Shown: in pieces, positions 22,341 through 34,310 of the stretch | Position numbering within the stretch: position 1 is the stretch's first letter | Layout: each line of letters starts with the position of its first letter | Assembly (NCBI GenBank): GCA_033002965.1 | Contig: JAURVB010013950.1 | Coordinates: forward strand, 62,001 to 126,000 | Source: Piper betle | Lineage: Eukaryota > Streptophyta > Magnoliopsida > Piperales > Piperaceae | Length of the DNA stretch: 64,000 nucleotides | Reading direction: 5' to 3' | The notes under the pieces: model-generated | What the model was told of the DNA's origin: nothing | The model's input: only the letters and a program-made list of their open reading frames with translations | The model's database searches: none | Program-made: the position numbers and the translations under genes

Positions 22341-25300
22341 TGTAAAACCCACGATTCGAGTTAGGGTTTTATATTTAGAACCGGTCGGGTCGACCGTTAT
22401 TTTTTCGAGTTGAGTCAGTTTCAGGACACGTGTACCGAGCCAATGCCAGTCGCGTGCATGAGCTATGAGGGTCATGCGTACCCAAGTATATGATGATAAC
22501 GTCATGAACACAGCAGAACAGAATGAGTTATCAGATATATGAGAGTATGCCAGTCATTTTTTTTATTTTTATATATAGTGGATCGTAGAATTAGTATTAG
22601 GCCGTTTACCGCGTTAGGACGCGTTCGGGCAGTTTGGGTGGGTTGATAGTTCTAGAGCATACCATTATAATTTTTTTGGTGTTGTTTGATTTTACGGGAT
22701 TTTTCCCGATTTTTATGAATTTTTTTAGGATTTAATACGAGTTAGTTATGATACTTGACTCGAGACGGAGACGAGTCAAGTATTATTTACGAGTTTGCCA
22801 CCCAACTAATTTTTCTCCCCCACGCCCAAACCCTCGCCGCGCCGCCCCTGTTCGCGCGCCACCGCCGCCACGGCCGGCGCCGCCTGGCCGCCGATCGACG
22901 CCGCCCAGCCCGGCCACGACGTCGCCCTGCCGCCCCGACCAGGTCCGGCCCCCATCGGACCGCCGCGACGCGAGGAAATCACGCCGCGACGCCGCGGCCG
23001 CATTGCGGTCGCGTCGTCGATTCCGCCGCCGGCGAGCATCGCCACCACGATCAGGTGGTCGCCTCAGCACCGTCGACCACCCAGTGACGCTTCCTGACCG
23101 GAGCGGAGGCCGTTGCTGCCGTGGCCGGCCGGATCTAGCAACCACCACGGCCGGCCACTGTTTTGACCATTTTCCGGCGAGCCGCCAACTCCGTCGACCA
23201 TGTTGAGGCCATAGATGAGTCGGGCTCGCCGAGCCGGTTCCGAGGGTACCCAACACGACCCCTTTCCGACTAGTAGACGCCGTAGGCGACGGTTGCCGGA
23301 AAACCACCGGAAGTCGCCGGAAAACCGCTAGTAGCTGCCGGAAAACCGCCGAACAATCGGAATTTCGGAATTCGCCGAATTCACCGGATCTTCCGCGGGG
23401 CTCACCCAGTGGAGCCCGATCGAGCTTTGGACGCCGAGGAGCGCCGAATTTGAGCTCCGAGGCGCGCGACGGAACCCTAACCGTCGCCGATTGCCGACGA
23501 CGTGAGGTATAATTACCTCCGATTGATTTCTTTAAAATTGATTATGATTGTTAGTATAACATGCTAGAATTAAATAATTGTCATGATAAACATATGAGTA
23601 TGAGTGTAGTGATGATTGCATGATGCAATTAATTGAGAATGAATAGGGAGTGATTTAATGAGGTAGATCGAGTTGAGCATGATAATTGTGTGTGATGTGA
23701 TTAATGACTAATTAGGGATGAAATGATAAGTTACATGATGAGATTAAGTGTGAATGAAGGTTCAGTGATCTAATGAAGTAGATCAGGTCAGAGCATGATA
23801 AGTGACCACGGCATAAGTTATAGACACGTAATAAAATTAGTATGAATAGGATGAGCTAGGATTAATTAATTTTTATGATTTTCTGATTGTTATGTTGATG
23901 GATGCTTGCATTGTGATTGTGATGTTATTGAGTTTGATGCATCATTTAGTTAGCGGGCGTTAGTATTTAGTTTTGATGTGTAGGTACGGAGTAGGAGCTC
24001 GCCGCCTAGGCGCGATGACACGCTTGGAGCTTCCACCAGGTCCGTTTAGGACTCGTCTCTGATTTACTCTTTCTATTGTATGTTTAATTTATTGCCTGCA
24101 GGACGGGTTAAGTGGCGTTTTATCGGATCCCACTTAACTCGGGCCATTTAATCGAGTATTTTCCGGATTAATAACCCCTCGAGGATGAGATCCCTCGAGG
24201 TTGATTTCGAAAACAAGATCCACCACAAGTTGCCTTCGGGCCTATTATATGAATCCCTTCCCAGGCCTATATATATAGTTTTATCGAGTTTTCAGTGAGA
24301 CGAGAGATGGAGAAACCGACTGCACGTACCATGCAGAGGATGCCGTGACAGTCAAAGCGGGCTCTGGATTAGTGCCAGCGGACTGTTCCATTCCCGAGGG
24401 ATCCTGACAACTCCGCGTTTGAGTTCCTCACACCCGGAGAACGTGGAGGTTTACGGGTACTGTTTAGTACAGCGCATGTCCGGACTTGTGGTTCAAAGGG
24501 TACTAAAGGCGACTGCCTGAGAGTACTCGGCCTTCGTGCTCAAGGCCAGGAGAGATATGGAGGTAAGGAGAGGGCTTAGGATAAAGTTTCACGAGAAGTA
24601 CTGAAAAAGAAGTGCTGAGAGTAGCACAGTACCAGCAGCAGAGCAGTAAGTTCGGGATGCTACCGGGTCTGCAGCCCAGTGGCTCCTCAGTAGTGCCCTT
24701 CAGAGTGTTCACGTGGAGTATGATGTTTTCTTTCAGATGAGAGTTTGCTCTCATAACCAGTTTGTTATAGATATTTTATTTTCCGGACCAGTAACGCTTG
24801 TTACTGACGTTTTTCTTATATATATGTAGGTGATAAGCACGAGATGGACGGGCCGGCCAGGACGGAGGAGCAATGAGGTCTTGTGCACACACATGTTAGA
24901 TTTCTGAATGTTTAATATTGTATTATTATGTTATTATTTTGTGAATGCTATGATTAAATGTTTGAGGCATGATAGGATATGATTAAATGAAATGAGATGA
25001 TGCTAAGACATGATGATAAGAGGTGAGATGTGATCAGAGTGGGCAGCAGAAGTGTGGCCCAAGTCCTATGATGAATATACAGTATATTAAATTATGTGTG
25101 ATTAAAATTGTTGATATATGTATATATATTGGTATGTATTGTTTTGACAGGGTAGACCCTAATTGCACTTTTAGGGGAGACTCTATCAGTTTTACTTTAG
25201 AATTTTCATCGATTTTGCTCGTGATTGTGATGGCGTGAAATTTAATTTGCATGTCATTCATGTAGTACCATGTTAGGATTTTGCACATTTATTCATTCAT

Positions 25301-25431
25301 GATGGATCGTATCTTCATCTTAAGACGCCGAGATTGGATCCGCATGAGTTAGGTTCGGGTTAGCGGACCTAACCGGGGCCTGTAACATGCCGGTTCGGTT
25401 CATGAGCGTGGACCGGATTTGGGGTGTTACA
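22341..25431 (+). mobile_element. Solo LTR, 3.1 kb, TSD gtcgg
   Basis: The sequence begins TGTAAAACCC at 22341 and ends GGGGTGTTACA at 25431, with an exact 5-bp target duplication gtcgg at 22336-22340 and 25432-25436. It is the third complete copy of the LTR family seen at 669-6441 and shows the same order of blocks: TCGAGTTAGGGTTTTA, a C-rich core, GACGTGAGGTATAATTA, CGCCGCCTAGGCGCG, AAGTGGCGTTTTATCGG, CTCGAGGATGAGATCCCTC and GAACGTGGAGGTTTACGGG. There is no internal domain, so it is a solo LTR left by recombination between the two LTRs of a full element. Open frames in the C-rich core are not genes. Confidence 0.93.
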
Positions 25432-25510
25432 GTCGGTCCCCCGCGAGGTCGCCGGCGGTCGCGCGACGGGAGGAGGGAAGAAGCAGGGGAGAAACGGTGG
25501 AGAAAATGGG

Positions 25511-26110
25511 AATGGTAATTTCGTAATAAAAATTTGACTCGATCTCGACTCGAGTCAATAGTAACGAAATAAATTTTTTTAACAAAAACTAAAATAATTT
25601 TGTAATAAAATCTTGACTCGATATTGATTCGAGTCAATAGTATAAAATAATTTTTTTAAAAAAATAATTTCGTAATAAAAATTTGACACGTTATTGACTC
25701 GAATCAATAGTACGAAATAATTTTTTAAAAAAATAAAATAATTTATTAATAAAAACTTGATTCGATCTCGACTTGAGTCAATAGTATGAAATAATTTTTT
25801 TTAAAAAATAATTTCCTAATATTATATCGAGTCAAAGTTTTTATTAATAAATTACTTTATTTTTAAAAAAATTTATTTCATCCTATTGACTCGAGTCGAG
25901 ATTAAATAAAATTTTTATTACAAAATTACTTTATTTTTTAAAAAAAATTATTTCATATTATTGACTCGAATCGAGATCGAATCAAGTTTTTATTACAAAA
26001 TTATTTTATTTTTTTAAAAAAATTATTTCATACTATTGACTTAAGTCGAGATCGAGTCAAGTTTTTATTATAATTTTGTTTAAAAAAATTTATTTCATAC
26101 TATTGACTTG
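25511..26110. repeat. Palindromic array of ~72-bp tandem units
   Basis: Four direct units beginning near 25511, 25593, 25664 and 25738 share the order taatttcgtaataaaaa, ttgactcgat, a ctcgactcgagtcaatagta box, then gaaataatttttttaaaa. After a centre near 25810-25840, four units in reverse orientation follow (near 25845, 25915, 25987 and 26061). The whole is thus a long inverted repeat built of tandem repeats and could form a cruciform or a long RNA hairpin. It lies between the left arm of the Mutator-like element and its gene remnant. Similar units occur at 47.43-47.83 and 48.08-48.45 kb. Confidence 0.85.
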
Positions 26111-26661
26111 GGTGCTGTTGCTGGGGTAGGACAGGGGGCGGTAGGGGGGCGACGCATCGGGGCTCGAGGCAAGTTAATAAAAAAATGACTCAGCCTCGAC
26201 TCGAGTAAAGTAAATATATAATTGACTCCGTTTGGACTCGACTTAATTAAAATTGACCCGATATCGACTCGAGGCAAGTTAATAAAAAATGACTCGGTTT
26301 CTATTGTAGTTAATATTCTTATAATATTTAAATAAATCAGAAACAAGACCCAGGAGATCCGTCTTATATAACTTTCTTGTACATGATGAATACAAGTACA
26401 AACTTATAAGTTACAAAAGTGTGAAATTTGATTAAAGCAAATAATAATTCATGGTAACAAGTTATAAATTCGGAGCTATCATAGTTGTTCTGCATCACTG
26501 CTTTGACAATCGCCATCACTATGTCGACGCCCCTGAATAGACTCACACGACTCCACTTTCAGATGGAACAATTTTTTGCCTATACATTTAAAGCAAAACA
26601 TGGAAAATAATCACAAAAAACATATATAACAAACATCAAAAGAAGGGTTTATTAGGCAACA

Positions 26662-28870
26662 TTACCGTGATACAATTGCAGGGCAAGTGCGTTTATCATG
26701 CCCAACTCCCCATTGATTACAACCATGGCATAGCCTATCTTTTCCCAAATGGTCCACTGTAAGTTCTTTACCACTCTTCCATCTTTTACCACTTCCTTTT
26801 GTCTTTGATTGTGCAGGTGGATGGACTTGTATTCCATGATGTAGTTGTATTCCATGATGCCGATCATCTACCACATCTTCTACCAATTTTTCTATCTCCA
26901 ACAATTTTTGCTTGGTGAGTTCAAACTTTTCAGATGACGAATATGCCTTTTTGGCCCATCGATTAAATATACAGTGCAATTCTCCCCAATTTGAGAATAA
27001 CGTTTTGTGACAATCACCATGAAGTTCCACTCCCTCACCATCAAAAACAACTTCCTTTGCTATGTCAATTGTCCATCTCTTCATGATATACATTTCAGGA
27101 AAAATATCCCCCTCATTCAATCTAAGTACATATAGCAAATGTCTACATGGAAAACCTTCACTTTCTAAAAGCTGACAACTACATGTGCATCTCCTATTAG
27201 CTCCTTTGTAAAGTAACATGTGCAACCAAGCCTTTATTATTTCTACAACATGTTACATCATACTGTTCAACATCCTCCCTATCTAATTTCTTATGAGATG
27301 AGCAACAAACCATACTGTAAACCATACTGTATTATAGTTCTTCTTGAAACTTATAAAACACTTTTCGATTATAAACCTTTGCCATCGTACATTCCATATT
27401 GAATGGGGTGACCAATTTAGGGCTTTTATATAAATTTTCATATGCTTCTTTTGCCTCGTTCAATCTCTGTCTTTTGATACCTCTCTCATATCTATGTATA
27501 AACTCAATGAGGCTATTTTTTTTGTTCACATACCTTGAGTAAAATGAGTTTTGAGATTCACTTCGTTGTGAACTTCTTATACCAGCTAAAAATATACCTT
27601 TACTATACACAGGCACCTAGGTATGATGAATTACATATATGGATTTCAACCACTCATTTCCCGCCACGCAATTGTCTTTCATTAGTTCACTCCATTGTGA
27701 TTCAAAGACTTCTTCGTTTTTCGCACCATAAATTAAACTGTGGAATGACTCATAAAACTCCTTCCTGTGAGTAATTGCACCTACTTTTTCAGTCTCCTTC
27801 TTAAGGATATGCCAAATGCAAAGACAATGATATGTTGAAGGAAATATCAATTTAATTGCTTTGTCCATTACCAGATCTTGGTCAGTAACAATTGCCCCGG
27901 GATGCCTTCTATCCATGCATTTTAAAAATATTTCAAAAAGCCACACAAACGATTCTGTCTTCTCATTACACAAAAATGCACATCCAAATGTAATTGTTTG
28001 CCTGTGATGGTTTACACCGGTGAATGGAGTAAAAACAAGTGAATATTTATTTGTATTATATGTTGTATAAAAATTTATCACATCTGAAAAATGATCACAT
28101 CTGAGTAAAGCTGATAATTTTTCTTTGCAATTCCATCCGCCTAAAAACAATACTTTAATCTACCCTCATCATCTACTTCATAGCAATAAAAAAAGGAGTC
28201 ATTCATCTCTTTCATTTCCTCGAAATGTTCCATCAATAATTGGGCATCAATTTCCTTTATCTCTTTTTTATATTTTGTCTGCACATTTCTAATATCTTTC
28301 TCTGTACAACTAATATTTTCTGCCCCACATGCTTCAATTTCTAGCACAGACATTAGTTGAGAAGTTTTGATGTTAGCCTCTCCGAATTGGTCAATCAAAT
28401 TTCGGTGCACACTTGTAACATGCCTATGTGACCTGAGAAATTGAATTTTTGATGGTGTAAGGAGTGCATGACTATGTCCTTCTTTGAAATACATGACATT
28501 CCATGTGCCCTCTTTATTCTTAGTTACCTTGATGCATGCTTGACAACCTTCTCTTACTATAGGATGAGTTCTCTTTTTCCTTTGTCAGGTATTTCTCTTT
28601 TCGCTCATCTTCTCTGAAATGACCTTCTTTAGAACACACGAATACTTGCGACCATAACTCTTTTGTTCTCCTATGATAATTTGTACTATGTTTACGTATA
28701 CCAAAACCGGCTATTTTTGAATAACTAATGTATAAATCGAGTGCATTGTCCAAACAATCAAATTGCATTCCAACCTTCGGTTTGAACTCATCTTCTACAA
28801 TAGGATAAATTGTTGTAATATTTTTGCCTATTTCTTCTTCCTCGTATGCTTTATCTTGAAGCTTGTCCAT
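26662..28870 (-). pseudogene. FAR1-related (FRS) MULE transposase, inactive
   Basis: The reading contains the full FRS domain order: a FAR1 DNA-binding domain (about 28560-28800; VGMQFDCLDNALDLYISYSK), a long middle region, a MULE transposase core (27617-28150; FTPFTGVNHHRQTITFGCAF, AIVTDQDLVMDKAI, CLCIWHI), a SWIM zinc finger (27130-27225; CTCSCQ..PCRHLL) and a C-terminal zinc knuckle (CHGCNQWGVGHDKRTC). It cannot make a protein. There is a frameshift near 28570, TAG for tryptophan at 28141-28143 followed at once by another frameshift, TAG for tryptophan at 27617-27619, and more stops between 27225 and 27335. The first catalytic aspartate, expected in FDTTY, is tyrosine (FYTTY). Such proteins are either Mutator-type transposases or their host-domesticated FHY3/FAR1 relatives. 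The flanking arms favour a transposase here. Confidence 0.88.
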
Positions 28871-29149
28871 TCTTAAAAAAATATAAAATTTATAAAAACT
28901 AAGAATATTTTCAATTAAAATAAACGCAGTAAACATGCTTTAGTTAAGTCAAAGTATTTTTAAAGGCTTAACTCTAACCTGATTCTCGTATTCTGAAAGA
29001 TGTAATTCTGGCGACCTCGACTCCCTGTGACCTGAAAAATATAAATTTAACGTCAAATATAAATATATGCCACAGAAGCCCGTTAAAAAAAATTAAATTT
29101 AACGTTAAAAACTAGCACACTCACGCGCGACCGAGTCAATTTTTTTATG

Positions 29150-30060
29150 ACTCGAGTCGGGACAACGGTGGCAGGTGATTGCAGGGCCGCGACTGAGGTC
29201 GTCGCAGGTGCGGCAGGGGGGCCACGGGTGGATGGGGGCACAGGGCGGCGAGGGGCGAGGCAAGGGGCAGTGGGAGGCGCGGGCGGATGGGGGCGCAGGG
29301 CGGCGAGGGGCGAACAAGGGGAGCGCGGGGCGGCGAGTGGGAACGGCAGGGAGGGAGGGGTGGCAGGGGCGGCAAGGGGGTGGCCGGTGGGGGCGGCAAG
29401 GGGGTGGGGGGCAGGGGGCGGGGAGACGGCGGTGGGGGCGGGGGCAGGGTGCGGCAGGTGTGGGGAGGCAGGGGAGGGAGGGGCGGCAGGGGCGGGAGGC
29501 GGGGCAGGGCGCGGGGCCGGGGGACGGCGAGGGGGAGGGCAGGGGGCCTGGGCCGGTGGGGGCAGGGGGCGGCAGATGGCGGGCAGGGGCGGGGTGCGGC
29601 AGGTGTGGGGAGACAGGGGAGGGAGGGGTGGCAGGGAGCAGGATGCGGGGCAGGGGCCTAGGGGCGGCGGGGGGCTGGGGCGAGGGCAGGGGGCGCTTGC
29701 GGCGGCGGGGGCGGGGGCAGGGGCGGCGGGTTTGGGGAGGGCAGGGGAGGGAAGGGAGGGGGGCAGGGCGGGAGATGGCGGGGGACGGTGGGGCGGGGGT
29801 AGGGGGCAACAGGGGCAGCAGGTTGGGGAGGGGTCGGTGGCCGGGGCCTAGGCCGGCAGGGTTCGCGGGAGGGAGGCGAACAGGGGCGGGGATGGGCGAG
29901 AGTGGGTGGTCGGTGGGGATGGCCAGTGCTTTATAGAATGACGACCGACGGGAAGACGGGCCCGAGAACGGGGCGTGGGAAGGGAGCGCGGGAAGCCGCC
30001 GGCCGGAACGGGGCAGGAAATGGGCTGACGACGGGGGGGGGGGTGATTTAATCGTGGGCC
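29150..30060. repeat. G-rich arm of the Mutator-like element
   Basis: For about 900 bp the plus strand is made mostly of runs of GGGG and GGGCGGCAGGGG-like words with almost no C-runs, while the opposite arm (21850-22340) is correspondingly C-rich on the plus strand. Open frames of more than 200 codons occur in several frames on both strands, but they are simple glycine/arginine or proline/arginine repeats and not proteins. The G-runs would support G-quadruplex structures. Confidence 0.8.
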
Positions 30061-30159
30061 GCCGGATCTGGATCCGACGGCCCACGGATCAATACGCTGC
30101 TGATGCACTGTGTTTTTACGCAGCACACAAGAGTATATTTCTATATAGTCTATAGGCAA

Positions 30160-32700
30160 AGTGTAATATCACTCTTTATTCAATGAGTGTTGTGAAATAT
30201 CACGGGATGAAAGATACGTACGAAACCAAAATCACATGATTTGGCCAAAATTTACACTAATAAGAATATTTCAGATATGATGATCATTGTGACAAATGAG
30301 AAATATGGTTTTTAGAAGAGTGAAGTGGGCTTGGGGAGAACTTCCTATACCAGTTAGGATTGCTGCGTAGAGTTGGGAAAGTAAGGTTTGTTGGTATTTT
30401 CCATCCTCCACCGTATAAGTTAAAATAAAAACCCAACAAAGTGTTGAGGTATTGTGTTGTGCAATTTGACCCGATTTTGGCCTGACATATTTTGTGATAA
30501 CTTATGACTAACTTTTTTTTTTTTGATAAAACAACTTATGTCTAACTTAAGGGTTTTTTGTGAAAAGAAAATGTATGGAATGTTTGGAGACCTAAATTGT
30601 GTGAGATATCAAAGAGGGAGAAAAAAAGTGAAGGGTTAAATTGGGATTGGGAGATTGGAGTCTAGATTTCTCTTTAAATTATTGACGCATCGTTTCATTA
30701 TCATCATTCACCAGCTTTGAAGGTTTCCTTTTTTTGTATTAATCATCCATTTTATTGGTGATTGATTTGATTTGTATTTAGGGGTTTGTTCTCCAAGGAA
30801 TTGTTAAATAATCATAGTAAATTTAGACCGGTTGCCACGGTAATTTTTCCCACTAATTTAGAGAGTTTTTGTTAAACCCTAGCTTTGCTTATTGCCTTGC
30901 CCGGTTCTCGAGTTAGATAGAGTCACACCAATTTTTAGATCATAAGTATGGGGCCGAGATAGTCGTATAAGCATGTTATAAGGCTGAGTCTGCTCAATAT
31001 ATAAATGATAGCTTCAGTTATGCTACAACAATACATAAGTTATCAGTGTATGCATGAGGTATACAAAATTTTTTGCTTGTTTTAGTACAGGTTTCAAGGG
31101 TTGATATAAGTTGGTGCAGCGTTTACTATCCATTTGGGCTTTTTCAAGGTACCTCATTTACATGCATCATAGGAATTTCAGACTACCAAATTGCCCATGT
31201 AGGCCTGATTTGATTTGAGCCACTTTCATTAAATTGAGTTATGGGTTTTGATGCCCATTTATCTTTCTTGCCCCTATTTTCGTACATTGAGTCACTTTTA
31301 AACCTTAAGTCAGGTTCGACTTTTGTCGGTATTGATCAGATATATATATATATATATACACCCTAGGTAGACCCAGGGTCCACGAATTGTCAAACGACCA
31401 AATCTCGCCATGTGGCAAGATCGGGAGTTGATGTGAAAATTATAACGCAAGTGCACGTGCAGAATCAAGTAATAAAATGATAAGAAAGTATCGTCCTACG
31501 AGGAATTATTAGTAGAAATTTTCAATGACCAAAATTAATTTAATTAATTATACTTAATTGAAAGAAAAATTCAAAGAGTGATTTAATTATAAACTAAAAC
31601 TAAACTAATCTAAAATGTAATATTTAAATCAAATACTAACCTCAAGACAACAAACCTAGGATTTTCAATATCACCTAGTGCTTTATATGATTAAAGTTAT
31701 AACTTTTACCTATGAATTGTATATTTAGATTATTAACCATGGGAATTAATTATTTATGACATCTCTTAGATTCACCATAAACTTATCACTTGCACCCAAC
31801 TCTTATATCTCTATGAAATTGTGTATGCAAAATGATACTTTAAGTTTTGCCCTTAACAATTACTCAAGACATATGAGTATATCTCTATCTCATATGTGAA
31901 TCACCTAAAATAGATGAACAAAGGCTATTTTATTCATTGACAAATTTAATCTTTCTATCTCTAGACAAGATCAAATCTCTAGATTAATCAATAGGTGATC
32001 AGGCTAATGATAGCATTAATGCATAGAATAAAATAGATAATCCAACATCATAATCACATAGATACAAATTAATAACTTTTATTAATCCATGCACTAGTTG
32101 TTATTGAAAATCCTAGAAAAGAATTACTCCATAGAGTTTTTGATTAAACACAAGAAATTCATTTGTGATATGAAAGACATCGTTTAACTACAAAGAAAAG
32201 TAAATCAAAATAAAGAAAAACTCTTTTGGAGAAAGCGTCTTCTTCTTCTGATCCAAATTCTTCGTCTTCCTTCTCTTGTCTTTCGTGCCGTCTTTTAGCC
32301 GTCTAATGTTGTTCTCTTCTTTTTCACAAAAGGACGTCCCCTTATATAGAACTTCTCCGTGTTTGTCCACAACTCTAAAGATAATTAAGAATATCTTACG
32401 AAGATCATGTTTATCCCTAACGTCCAAAGATATCCTTATCTCTAAAGACCTTTACAGCATATCTTCATGAAGATCACGCTTATCTCTAAGAAGATCTCGC
32501 TTATCCTTAAAGTAGTTGCTACAAACTCCCATTAGTTGGCTAAGGATCGTATTCTAACTCTTATACCCTGTTAGAACAACATTAATTAGCACTTTTTATA
32601 GCAAAATCACAATAATTTCTCGCATTATTAATAATATCTAATAAACTTATAAACTAATAAAATTGATATATAAACAACTCGAAACATGACAAAAACTCAA
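30160..32700. other. No recognisable gene
   Basis: This is AT-rich sequence with a short (TA)n run near 31341-31358. The segment 31440-32600 reads like non-coding repeat or an untranslated region (scattered homopolymers, no long frame with protein-like composition). A CT/TTC-rich stretch lies near 32240-32300. No family was recognised. Confidence 0.4.
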
Positions 32701-34310
32701 TATAAAATGCAAATAATAATAACTCTTTTCCAGAGTTATCAGGAGTGCACAACTTACCCAAACAATCACTGTCCAATTTTTTAGAGATTTTCTCACATTT
32801 TTGGAGTATTTCCACCCCTATTGCTGCTGCAGGCGAGTCTCGTGTTTGCCTCTGCCCACCAAATCGGTACCATTGTGACTACTTTGTGGCCGACTATTGA
32901 TCTAGACCCAACTCTATTATCGACACTGCCACAATAGTAGTCGGCATGGCCTTTTTTCTTTGTTGTATCTCGTCGCCGCCACCGCTGTCTAATGAGCAAT
33001 TTTCTAACACTAGTGAGGCCGACCACCCATATAGTTTACCCTTGTCAAGATCTTGCATTTGAGACTAGCCCCGACCTCCACCGTGGCTGCGACGTCGGCA
33101 ACGACTTGAACTTCTCGGCCAAGTTCTAGTCATTTTCCGACCCGTCATTGGCAAGAAACTGTCAACCACCACCCCATAGGGCTTCCCCTTGCTAAGGCTG
33201 AACTTTTGCGGATGATCCCTGTCGTGGCTGCGATTGTTGTTGGCAAAGTCGCCATACCCGATGGCAATTTCATCCCTTCCTGGCCATTTTCTGGCTAGTC
33301 ACCGGCCAGACTTCGGTCGCCACCAACATCGCACACTTTGTCCTCCCCTTTGTTGATCGCGACCTGTGGCTGCCCCCGTGGTGCCACCGTGGCCGATTTT
33401 CGGCGACCGGCCTTTTTAGGAACCTTCGGGCTCGTTTACCCTTTTCGGTCTTGTTTGCGTCTGTCTGCTTGACCAGTCAAGACCATGTCCACGTCTAGGG
33501 GTGGGCATCGGTCGGACGGACGTCGGACAAGTTATTGTCCGTGTTTGTCCGAAATTTTATCGGACAAAATTTGTCCGACCGAATTAATGTCCGACTTGTC
33601 CGTCGGGCCCGAACAATGTCCGTGGACGGTCCGAAATCAAAACCAATTTCTAAACCCTAACATAAAAACCACTGTTCATGAGCCGCCGCCGCAGCATCCT
33701 GCCGCTGCCCTCTGCCGCCGCCCTCCCCCACCCTCCGCTGCCCTCCCCCGCCCTCCGCCGCCCTCACCCACCCTCCCCTTGCCTCCGCCGAACCGCCACC
33801 ATCGCTACTGCACGCCACAGCTTCGCCACCTTGCACGCTGTGTCCGCCGCCGCCTGCCTCCGCTCCTAGCTTGCACCGCCTGCCTCCGCTCCCAGCTTGC
33901 ACTGCCTGCCTCCGCCGGACCGCCACCATCTGCTCATGTCTCCGCCACCCTCTGCGCGGCGTGTGAAGATCCACCGTCGCCTGCTGCCCAGCATCCGCCG
34001 CTCCCGCCTCCGCCGCTCCAGCCTCCGCTGCTCCCGCCTCCACCGCTCCAGCCTCCGCCGCCACCTGCCTCCGCCGGACCGCCACCCTAAACATCCGCCG
34101 CTGCCTGCCTCGTCTGCCCTGCCTCCGCCGCCGGACTTGTTGGCAAGCCTGTATCTGATTATTTTGGTGTCTCATATAGTCCTTCTGTAAAATTTCTTGC
34201 TCTCTTTTTGTTATTTTTCATTTTTTAAAAAAATTATTTTTATTGATGTAGCCCATTATTTTAAAAAGTGGGCACTTACTTGTCAGGAATCACTTTAACT
34301 TTATCTACAG

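Larger units (their letters stand above)
21785..30150 (-). mobile_element. Mutator-like element with FAR1-type transposase remnant
   Basis: Limits are approximate. The left end (TATAGTCTTTGGGCAGCGC..) and right end (reversed, ACTATATAG..TTGTGTGCTGC) are weakly inverted and are followed by a C-rich arm (21850-22340, continuing at 25437) and a G-rich arm (29150-30060) respectively. Inside lie a tandem/inverted AT-rich array (25511-26110) and a decayed FAR1-related gene on the minus strand. The 25437-25530 segment (gcgaggtcgccggcg.., gcaggggagaaacgg.., taatttcgtaataaaaa) matches 47335-47445 in the foldback element at 46.8-49.1 kb, so the two are relatives. A solo LTR (22341-25431) splits the left arm. 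I found no convincing 9-bp target duplication. It lies directly upstream of the SPD1-like pseudogene. Confidence 0.65.

Noticed and set aside
21933..22364. Overlapping proline-rich frames on the plus strand
   Set aside because: C-rich arm of the Mutator-like element, with several frames open at once and no domain.
22748..23307. 150-174-codon frames on both strands
   Set aside because: C-rich core of the solo LTR, repeated in the other LTR copies with different indels.
25511..26110. Regularly spaced repeats resembling a CRISPR array
   Set aside because: The units are continuous tandem repeats without unique spacers, arranged as a palindrome inside a plant transposon.
29105..30085. 326-codon open frame (-) and 234- and 253-codon frames (+)
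   Set aside because: All are consequences of the G-rich arm lacking A/T for stop codons. Pure proline/arginine or glycine/arginine repeats.
21770..30160. 9-bp target duplication for the Mutator-like element
   Set aside because: The flanks are simple TA-rich sequence on the left and no convincing 9-mer recurs on the right.
33485..34190. 201-codon proline-rich frame (+) before the captured PDI exons
   Set aside because: It starts outside the hAT element and runs through its terminal repeat into GC-rich repeat. It is not in a clear splice relation to the PDI exons.
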